This document shows, in pieces, positions 56,545-64,000 of a DNA stretch of 64,000 nt. The notes beneath the pieces were generated by a model. It was not told where the DNA came from and ran no database searches. It saw only the letters and a program-made list of their open reading frames with translations. Origin of the DNA: Trichosporon coremiiforme. Lineage: Eukaryota > Basidiomycota > Tremellomycetes > Trichosporonales > Trichosporonaceae. The DNA lies in assembly GCA_039545355.1 (NCBI GenBank), contig BCJJ01000017.1, forward strand, positions 558,001 to 622,000, written 5' to 3'. The translations under genes and the position numbers were made by a program. Within the stretch, counting starts at the first letter, position 1; every line of letters starts with the position of its first letter.

Positions 56545-59500
56545 TTTCGCTGTGTGCTGATGCAAATGGATGGGTGTGTGTGTGTGTTATGTGTTGTTTG
56601 GAAAAATTACAGGGTGTGTCGCTATGCAGTCTGCTGAGCCGTCCAGCGGTCACACGGACGGATTGATGGTGGGAGAGATGGATAGAGTAACAAGTGGTGT
56701 TGGTGGTGGCAAAGGAAACCGGGGCGGTTCTCGCAGTCTTTGTTGAGAAGGGACGCGTTAAGAAGACCGATGGGATCGCGTAGTCGGTTTCACGGTAGGC
56801 CGTAATCGATACAGTGGTGGGCACAAGCGTCCTGGTGGAAGGGGGGCGGGGACGGGTGGGCGTGCGGAGTTGGGCAGAGCAGGGGAGAGGGGGTCGAGGT
56901 GGATGGGTGGTGTCTAGCAAGAGATGAGGATGGATGTTGGAGGATGGAGTAATGGAGGATGTGGATGACGGATGTGGGGGCAGGCATAGGGAAGGCAGTA
57001 GGGGGGAGGGGTCTAGGAGGATGGCGGCGGCGTGAGCGTTGGGTGGTCGTGATCTGATCCTGCACCAGTGTTTGGACGTGTTTGAATACATTACGTAACA
57101 AAATCAAGATCAAAATCACACACGTCTAAATTTGCGCGCCCTGAGCACTAGCAGAGCGCCTGAGGGGGGGGAACGAGGGTTACCCCGCACGTGGAACGCT
57201 TGCGCCACCTGTGCAGCGCAAAAGCGTAGCGCGTCTCTTGCGTCTTTGGCCTTGTCGACCGGCGTGTGATTTCTCTTTGCGGAGCTGCACACCTGAAGGG
57301 TTAGGGGCGCAGAGTGAATCAATGCGCAATGTGCAATGAAGTGCTGTCGGAGGGCGGCGGTGTAGAGTAGTGTACAGTGTGAGGCAATTGCGCACAAAGG
57401 CCTACTGCCTGCTTCAGCATTCCAGCTCTATGGCCGACCCCCTTCCTCGACAGTCTCATGGCATCATGGCGCAGGATGGACAGGACCCACTGATCCACCT
57501 TGGGATCCTGTCGACCTGTGTCCTGCGACATGTCTGTGCTCGCGGCTCAACCGACCTTGTCTCAGTCCCACACATTTCGCATCCACCGTCCTTCACTGGC
57601 CTTCACTGAGCAACGATAAATCCGTGCTCGCTGGAAAGTGGGGAAAGAGAGGCAGAGACCAGGCCAGCCCAGCATGGCCATCAGTGGGCGAGGCCATGGG
57701 CAACGCATGCGTCTGCGAGCTGCGCCTCTGCTAAGTCGAGAGTAACATGCCAGGGAGCAAGGGAGGACTGGTGAATCATCGGCCCTCGGCCCTTGAGCGC
57801 CCTGTTGTCCTTTGCCCTGTGGCCAGCTGGGCGTCCTGAGCCATGCCTGAAGTGAAAAGTAAAAGCGCCGCCGCCAGCGCCAGAGGCAAAAAGCAAAAGC
57901 ACTCGCGACATTTACCCCCGCTCCAGTCTTTCCAGCTCTCCATCCGACCCACGATGCACATCCGGCTGCTGACTACAGGACAGATCGTGCGGCTGTTGCA
58001 TCAATATGACTACTACTACAATGTTGGGCACGCGCAAGTGGTGCCAAGACATGCGCAGTGCGCTAGAGCGTTAGCATGCCTGGGTGTTCTAGCGTGCTTC
58101 TTGGTCGTTCCACATCGACTCCATGTCCAGCTTTCCTGGGTGTCCGGCGGAAGCTCAGGCGGGGATCAGACGGACGATCGCTCGCACCGGGCACAGTCGT
58201 GCGGGCTGCTGACTCCGTGCGTCGGCGTGAGCAAGAGCCCAGTCAATCCCCCGGGAGATCCTGTGCTACTCCGTGGCATCTGTACTAGACGTTACCGCAG
58301 TGGTAGATCCATCGATCTAAGCAGTAAATCATGTCCGAAGCTCTGCCAGTGTCATGCAGACATGAGTGGGACAGAACCAGATCCGACGAATCGCCCCACT
58401 GCTGCCGCTCGCGTCGCGCGCCTGGCCATGGCATGCTGTTTGACTCTTGTTTCTGAGTACTATTGTCCGCGAAAGCGTGAGCGCAGCGACGCGCCTGCTT
58501 TCTCGTAACGCCACGGCACGAAGACGCCAGCACGCCAGCACGCCAGCACGCCGGTGGCACGGTGGCACGGGCCTCGCCAGCCTGCTGAGCCACGAGAACC
58601 GCGAGAGCCACGAGAGCCACAGTCATGTTCCCACGTCCCTTCGTCCCTTTGCTTGTGTCTCCCCTTATGACTCATGCCGAAGCTCGTGAGGCGGGGTAAG
58701 GAGGGTTCGAGGAGGATCCAGCGCCGTGCCTCATGTCTTGTCGGCGCATTCCGGAGCAACTGACGACGGGTTGGCCCCTTGCCATGGACGCCCTTGGGTC
58801 CCAACTGTAATGCTTCCCTTGCTCCCCGCCCCTCTCCATGGACGGAGCAGGGACTCTGGAAAGGACTCGAGAACTGCGAACCGCTTCTGGCACTGGGCCG
58901 ACCGGGTGCACGAGGTGCCAGAACAATGTGGTACCCAGGGGACGATCGTCCCTGCCTGTCGGTCCGTGCGCCGTTACTCTTCGTCGCCTTAAGGAGCTGG
59001 GTCATTCGCTCGGAATGGTTAGCTACAGAAGGAGTGTCACGCCGAATGTCCTGTATCTCGTAGCCTATGACCTGCGGTCTCCCGGCCGGTCCTCGGCGGG
59101 ACTTAGATACTGAACTTGGATCCGCCGACTTTGCGGACGACCAAGCGTTGGTTCATCCCCGTTCCTTCCTGTCCGCCATTCCCAGCTGGCAGTCGTGCCA
59201 TCTATTTGAAGCAGTAACGGTTAGTCATTGCAACGGATAAACTTCCCAGCTGCAGAGTCTCTTCTCGGTGCTGGACGCCGCACAGTTGCCTGAGATTAGC
59301 TGGCTAACAAGTGTGTCCCGCCTGGCTTGTCGGGGATGTTTTGACTGCTTTGCTGGAAACCAAACCTTCCAGACCTTCGGCCGGCAAGAGTATGATTAGG
59401 TTGACCGCTGCTAGTCGTGTGTCATCGAATCGTGTGCTCTCGTTTGCCGTAGGCTGGCTGTGGTCCGCAGACTCTCGTAAGCTTGACCAGGCGATAGGTT

Positions 59501-60737
59501 GGCGCGTGGCGTGTTCCTGCCATCTTCTCCGTACACCCAAACACGGCCTTCAGCCTTACGTGAACTTTCCTGTGTGTTGTGTGTCGTTGCAGGGATAGTT
59601 GTGTGCACGCATGTCATCCTGTGTGGGCGTGTGTATGTTTGATCAACTCGGCATCACCCGCCAGTACACAAACAACAGGACTAAGGTGGGGAAAGAGAGG
59701 CGACCTGTGCGTCGTGACAGCGCCTTGCAACGGTTAGTCCCCCAATCTCGATCGTCCAGCTATGCCGGGCATGCCACCGCGGCGTCTGCCGAGCGTCTGG
59801 CGTGCGCCCATTCCACTTTGGGGCTCAAAACCCGACAGAAACGGGGGAGCAGATGCCGAAGCGTGGCCACTAGCTCGCGGTATCGGCGGGGATGAGCCAC
59901 ATTCGCCGGCAAGGGCGGCAGGAGCAGGAGCGGCACGGTAGTCGGCGTTGCTCGTCAGGCAGTCGCTGTCCGGCCAGCGGCCCTGTCGATCGTGACGCCG
60001 CAACCCATCTGGTGCTACGGCTTTGATAAAGCTGAGTCAGATTGGAGCAGGGCAGCTTGAAGCCTCTTCCAAATGAACGAATGCTAGGAGCCGAACCTCG
60101 TAGTCATTCATTAGTGGTGTGGAGAGGAGAGCTGTCAGCGGCTGGTCTACTGCAGTCTGGCGGCCGATATATCTTCGGCGCGTAACACATTGCTCCCCGA
60201 GGAACTTCGTCATCAATGCTACTGCAGCCAGCTGTGTTCGGCCGGCCGAACGAAGCGCGGAAACGAGGCATTAGGAGACAACATCGACATCAGCACCGCA
60301 GGGTGTTAGTCTCGCGGCGCTGATATGGCTATCTCGGGAACGCACCTCTTCGCACATCGAAACACGGCTGCTGAATACTACCATAGCGTCCTACCGAACA
60401 TCGCATACAGGCAGACCAACTCAGCAGGCTAAGCAACACGTATACAATGACCTGATGCATAATGGTTGGGTTTACTCTGCTTATTTATTGACTACGTATT
60501 TCGTACTACCCTGGATACTTGGATGATTGATATAACTTGAATAAGACGATACAACACAGATGCGACCTTGTGGCGATGACAGGGGCTGCGTTGGAGCACG
60601 CCCGCTTTGAATAGATAAGAGATGAAACGTTGGTGTTGGATGTGGTTGGATTTGAAAGCACACAGCACAGCTTGCTGTTGAAACGACACTGCGCACGCCG
60701 AGGTGCTCCGCAGACCTCATGCCGCCCTACTGCCCGC
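56545..60737. other. Gene-poor region, about 4.2 kb
   Basis: The first ~550 bases are the leader of the kinase gene; on the minus strand it is CA- and pyrimidine-rich, with a GT microsatellite near 56570-56590. From 57120 to ~60450 I see only short unsupported frames and a small CACGCCAG repeat. AT-rich 60450-60560 may be the 3' UTR of the antizyme gene. No tRNA recognised. Confidence 0.4.
58524..58551. repeat. Short CACGCCAG tandem repeat
   Basis: Three and a half copies of an 8-bp unit (cacgccag), followed by a related ggtggcac duplication. Confidence 0.7.
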
Positions 60738-61677
60738 TTACAGCTCGATGCTGACTAGGGCCCACCTATGCGGGTCCCAGTCCCACTCTCCGACTGGCGC
60801 ACCGGGACGCACTGGCGCTCCGCCTACGTACATAAGTGCGTGGAGGAGTTCGTCGAGCGGCGCCGGTTCGCGTTCGTCCCTGTCGAGGATGAGCATGAGG
60901 TGCTCCGCTTCCAGCGTGTCTGCGAGGTCCAGGAGGGCGGTGAGGTTCTCCCGGATGTCGGGGACACCGCCCGCCGCTTGCTGCGGGACAGGGTGAGGGC
61001 GGTGGGGGTCGTGCGGGCGGAGCACGTCCGAAAAGTGCGGAGCAAGGTGGTCCGCGCGCGGCGCACTCGGTGGCGAGGGCGGGAGATGCACGAAGGCGAT
61101 ACGGCCCTGCGGACTGTCGCACACGAATCCCTGTAGCGCATGCGACGGCGGCGTCACAATCTCCAGCATGTGCGAACAGTCCGCGACCGCGCTCGCAGCC
61201 GTTGGGAAGACGCTCGCGATAAGGGGCAGAACAGCCTCGCAGCGGCTCGAGCCGCTCGACGTGCGCGCCAGCGGTTGCTCTACGAACGAGTTCACGGGCG
61301 AGGGCGGAAGCGCAACGGGGCGCGCCGGAATGCGCACGGCCGTCGGCGGCGAGACGGAGCTAGGCGGCGTCGGAGGGTCGGTAGTTCGTGCGTGTTGCTG
61401 TGCTTGTTGTGCTGTGGCTTCCGGATCAAGCGGGCTCCCCCCGCTTGCCTCAAACCCACTGTCTCTGACCGGTAACCAGCGAGGAGCAAAGGCCCTGGGC
61501 AGTACCCAGGGCCTCGTCGGTGTAGAGGTAGGTCGTGCCGCCGGGGCCGCCGGCGCGTGCGAGGGCGAGGGCGGACTGCTGGACCGCCTGCGCGGCGCTG
61601 AAGAGCCACGCACCCTCGAGGTCGGGGCGGCCCGACGGCTCCGGATTGAAGGACAGGTTGGCGTTGCGCACGTTCAT
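60738..61677 (-). CDS. OAZ1: Ornithine decarboxylase antizyme, needing a +1 ribosomal frameshift
   Basis: Binds ornithine decarboxylase, directs it to the proteasome and limits polyamine uptake. ORF1 runs 61677-61453 (75 residues) and ends in TGG GTT TGA (TGA at 61452-61450). ORF2 is in the +1 frame. Skipping T61452 after GTT gives QWV then EASGGSPLD and continues to 60738, 312 residues in all. ORF2 has no ATG of its own until well inside the domain. The C-terminal ~130 residues match the antizyme fold: RIAFVHLP (a β-strand block), then ENLTALLDLADTL (helix), AEHLMLILDRDE, LLHALMYVGGAPVRPGAP and WALVSIEL. Two hairpins flank the shift site. No intron with plausible splice sites joins the frames. 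Polyamine control is expected from the family. The frame is also open upstream of the ATG, so the true start may lie in an upstream exon. Confidence 0.9.
61427..61447 (-). promoter_or_regulatory. 3' stimulatory hairpin of the antizyme frameshift site
   Basis: In the mRNA, CAAGCGGG pairs perfectly with CCCGCUUG around a GGGAG loop (8 bp). It begins two bases after the UGA, the place where antizyme mRNAs of animals carry a stimulatory pseudoknot. The loop could pair weakly with a downstream CUCC; I cannot decide this. Confidence 0.7.
61450..61455 (-). promoter_or_regulatory. Programmed +1 frameshift site, GUU UGA
   Basis: The last ORF1 codon GUU is followed by UGA in a G context (UGAG). A +1 slip puts GAG in the A site and opens ORF2. 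Other antizymes use codon-UGA sites such as UCC-UGA or GCG-UGA. Confidence 0.85.
61490..61514 (-). promoter_or_regulatory. 5' hairpin upstream of the frameshift site
   Basis: In the mRNA, AGGCCCUGGG pairs perfectly with CCCAGGGCCU around a UACUG loop (10 bp, 8 of them G-C). It lies inside ORF1, ending 34 nt before the GUU shift codon, far enough to refold behind a ribosome paused at the UGA. Confidence 0.7.
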
Positions 61678-62115
61678 GAGAGCCAGAGCTCGTTGAGCGG
61701 AGGTGTAGAGCCCGAGGCGTAGGATGTGATGGAGGAAAGCGATGTGACGACGGCAACGTTGAGTGGTCGCGGCGGCGGTGTACGACGTGCTGCGGCGTCC
61801 TTCGGTGACCCGTGGGTCACGTGTAACTGCCCCCTCGCCTCCTGGCCGTAGGCCGTTCTAGGCGGTGCCCCCCCCCTACGGTGAGGTTTCGAGAACTGCC
61901 AGGGTGCTGCGGAAGCAGTTGGCATCGGCACGTGACAGCCGACGCCAGCCTGGCCTCGGCCGGCACACCTTACGCTGGCGTCATTTGCCACCCAACGCCC
62001 AAAGCCGCCCCCAAAGGCAAAGGACGGTCCCGTTAACGTGAAACCGACCTTGGGACGACTTCGGTCAGGCGAATCTTCACTTCTCCTCATCCCTCATCCC
62101 ACATCGCACATTACC
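61678..62115. promoter_or_regulatory. Divergent promoter shared by antizyme and BI-1 genes
   Basis: Only 438 bases separate the two start codons, so the promoters must be adjacent or shared. C/CT-rich 62060-62110 is the leader of the + gene. I cannot name a transcription-factor site with confidence. Confidence 0.5.
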
Positions 62116-62993
62116 ATGTCATCCGCTCTCCCTCCCGACCAGGAGCCGCTGCTCGGCGCGTCGAATTCGAAGAAGGGCGCCGCCCGCCAGTCCGAGGACC
62201 TCGTCATCGGCTCGAGCTCAGCGGCTCGCAATGCGTGGATGGACCAGCCGCCTGACGACGACATTCCCGACGACTTCAAGGTTGGCGTTACTGTCGCTGA
62301 CTGTGACGAGGCTATCCGCCGCGCCTTCCTTCGCAAGGTGTACGCGATCCTGCTCTGCCAGGTCGGCCTCACTGCCCTCACCGCCGCCGTGCTCATGATC
62401 CCGGAGGCTGCCGACTTTATCCACCAGCACTCATGGATCATCTGGACAGCCATGATCGGCACGTTCGTCTCTCTCGGCCTGACGTACTGGAAGCGTCACT
62501 CGTTCCCGGCCAACATGTTCTGTCTCGCGCTGTTCACCCTCTGCGAGAGCATCATGATCGGTTCCGCTGTTTCGTATTACGACACCTTCGTCGTGCTCCA
62601 GGCACTTCTCATTACGAGCGGCGTCTTTGTCGGCCTCACCCTCTTCACGTTCCAGACCAAGTACGACTTCTCCTCGTTCGGTCCCTTCCTCTTCGCCGGT
62701 CTTTGGGGTCTCATCACCGCCGGATTCGTCGGCTTCTTCCTCCCCTTCAGCCACGGATTCGACATCGCCATCGCTTGTGCCGGTGTCCTTATCTTCTCGG
62801 GTTACATTCTCTACGACACGCAACAGATCATGAAGCGTCTCAGCGTTGACGAGGCCATCCTCGGCTCGCTTACCCTCTACCTCGACTTCATCAACCTCTT
62901 CCTCTACGTCCTGCGTCTTGTAAGTACCCAGAAGCTGGAATCTGTTGATCACAGCTAACCAAGCAGCTTAACTCGCAGAACGACAACAACTAA
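62116..62993 (+). CDS. BXI1: Bax inhibitor-1 family membrane protein
   Basis: A seven-helix membrane protein of the BI-1/LFG (TMBIM) family, which modulates ER or vacuolar calcium and stress-induced death. Exon 1 (62116-62919) and exon 2 (62967-62993) flank a 47-nt intron and give 276 residues. The second exon encodes only LNSQNDNN, the short polar tail usual after the last helix. The N-terminal ~75 residues are polar. Helices start at RKVYAILLCQVGLTAL and continue through HSWIIWTAMIGTFVSLGL, FCLALFTLCESIMIGSAVSYY, LQALLITSGVFVGLTLF, FLFAGLWGLITAGFVGFF and IAIACAGVLIFSGYILYDTQQIM. The family motif GYILYDTQ and the acidic pocket (DFINLFLYVLRL) are present. Reading through the intron would give a different tail, so the splice is preferred. 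Confidence 0.95.
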
Positions 62994-63162
62994 CCTCCCC
63001 TACTCCGAATGCCTCTGGCGTCGAAAACTGTTAACCACATTCATTGTATCGACTTGCCCTTATGTAGAAAATGACCCGTCAGTCCTCGACCCCGACCTCA
63101 CGGGAGCATTGATATACATCTTTATGAACAGTCGGGGTCTGCCTCTCCGACTGACGAGCTAA

Positions 63163-64000
63163 CTATACACCGTTGATGTTACTAACCAAAACTAACGACT
63201 GATTGTCTGCGCTGCTTGAATCTGTCTGCAATCGTTCAAGCGCGCTGGGCATGTTCTTCACATTGTCTTCCATGCGCTGCTTCTTCGTTGTGGGGTCTTC
63301 GATGGGCTCAGTCTCGGCCGGACGCTTCTGTTGCTGCCTCTCGGGTTCGGACCCTCGGAACTCTTGTGGCTCGGCGAAGGACCCGCTTTCGGGGCGCTCT
63401 GAGCGAATTGACCCAGAGACCGCGAGCATCTGCTGCTGTTCAGTCTCTTCATCGGCCCGGCACAAGCGGCTCGCCGACTGGGTGGGCGCAAACTCCTCCA
63501 CGGGAGGCCGCTGAGCGACGGATTCGGTTGGTACGGTCCTCGAAGCAGCCTCTTTGTTGTCCCGCGGAACAGGGCGGTCATTGTTCTCACCCTTGAACCT
63601 GCCATCCGGGAGTTCCTTCGCTTCCTCCGAATCCTCGAAGCGGGTGAGCCCCTCGACCCACTCGGAGCACTTGGGGACGTTAACCCAATGTGTCTCCTCG
63701 TGGCGGTAGCGTGTGAGCAGTACCGTCGAGAGCTCCTTCACGAGGTGCTGGACTACGCGCGGACGCACAAGGCGCCAGTAGTAGTCGGCCTTTGCCTGGC
63801 GGCGGGGAGGAATGGGGTTCTTGATGTTTTTCTTCGCAACGACGACATGTGGTGGGAACAGGTCACGGAAAGACTTGCGATCTCTACTCGCAAAGATCTT
63901 CGTGGCGAGGCACACCAGAGGGAAGGAATCTTCCTTCTCGGTCTCCGCGACGAGCTGCGCGTCAAGATCACGCGACGATGGATAGAGCTTACCTCGACGA
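63163..64000 (-). CDS. Hypothetical protein, 5' end beyond the window
   Basis: The frame is open from the stop at 63163 to the window edge. The first visible part (LYPSSRDLDAQLVAETEKED, FPLVCLATKIFASRDRKSF, ADYYWRLVRPRVVQHLVKEL) is ordered and basic. The last ~150 residues are charged, Glu/Gln/Ser-rich and disordered, with a KKQR basic patch. I do not recognise it. A gtaagc near 63992 followed by gcgcag near 63959 could be a 35-nt intron, so the N-terminal join is uncertain. The true start must lie outside. Confidence 0.65.
   Translation of the reverse strand, partial: RRGKLYPSSRDLDAQLVAETEKEDSFPLVCLATKIFASRDRKSFRDLFPPHVVVAKKNIKNPIPPRRQAKADYYWRLVRPRVVQHLVKELSTVLLTRYRHEETHWVNVPKCSEWVEGLTRFEDSEEAKELPDGRFKGENNDRPVPRDNKEAASRTVPTESVAQRPPVEEFAPTQSASRLCRADEETEQQQMLAVSGSIRSERPESGSFAEPQEFRGSEPERQQQKRPAETEPIEDPTTKKQRMEDNVKNMPSALERLQTDSSSADNQSLVLVSNINGV

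Noticed and set aside
61168..61722. 184-codon plus-strand frame opposite the antizyme
   Set aside because: Shadow of the antizyme coding frames; composition mirrors the antisense of ORF1 and ORF2.

Overview
This is eukaryotic nuclear DNA from a fungus. The genes have short GT-AG introns (many only 31-40 nt), the coding sequence is GC-rich with C/G-ending codons, and the proteins are typical fungal ones (Ccr4, Dbp5, Stt3, a Zn2Cys6 regulator, a Wee1 kinase, a BI-1 protein). GC-rich coding with very short introns fits a basidiomycete yeast, most likely a Tremellomycete near Trichosporonales. That placement is an inference; no marker gene proves it. I see no rRNA, confident tRNA, transposon or CRISPR array.

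Layout. 0-4.4 kb: a spliced unknown gene (+) converging on an MFS transporter (-). 5.8-8.2 kb: CCR4 deadenylase (-). 10.3-11.9 kb: a four-exon unknown gene (-). 15.8-16.9 kb: an intronless disordered protein (+). 19.1-22.1 kb: a possible 77-residue microgene (+) facing the five-exon STT3 oligosaccharyltransferase gene (-). 23.3-33.2 kb: three + strand genes in tandem, namely a large Ser/Lys-rich protein with an eisosome-like N-terminus, a single-pass leucine-rich-repeat membrane protein and the six-exon DBP5 helicase. 35.1-39.5 kb: a four-exon 1399-residue unknown. 44.2-50.9 kb: a Zn2Cys6 transcription factor, a His-rich one-helix membrane protein and a pirin (+). 51.5-56.5 kb: a class II (SIRT4-like) sirtuin and a Wee1-type kinase (-). 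60.7-63.0 kb: an ornithine decarboxylase antizyme (-) divergent from a Bax-inhibitor-1 gene (+). 63.2 kb to the end: a partial unknown gene (-). Gene-poor stretches of 2-5 kb separate several of these.

The most notable locus is the antizyme. Its first frame ends in GUU-UGA, and the conserved antizyme domain lies in the +1 frame. A perfect 10-bp hairpin sits 34 nt before the shift codon, and a perfect 8-bp hairpin starts 2 nt after the UGA. This looks like a complete polyamine-sensing +1 ribosomal frameshift cassette. Other points of interest are the plant-type LRR N-terminal cap in a type II membrane protein, a sirtuin lacking one of its four zinc cysteines, and a cluster of introns near the lower size limit.

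The genes are housekeeping and regulatory and do not form one pathway. Exon joins were derived by hand from splice signals and frame continuity. Every multi-exon model listed sums to a whole number of codons, but none has been checked against RNA.
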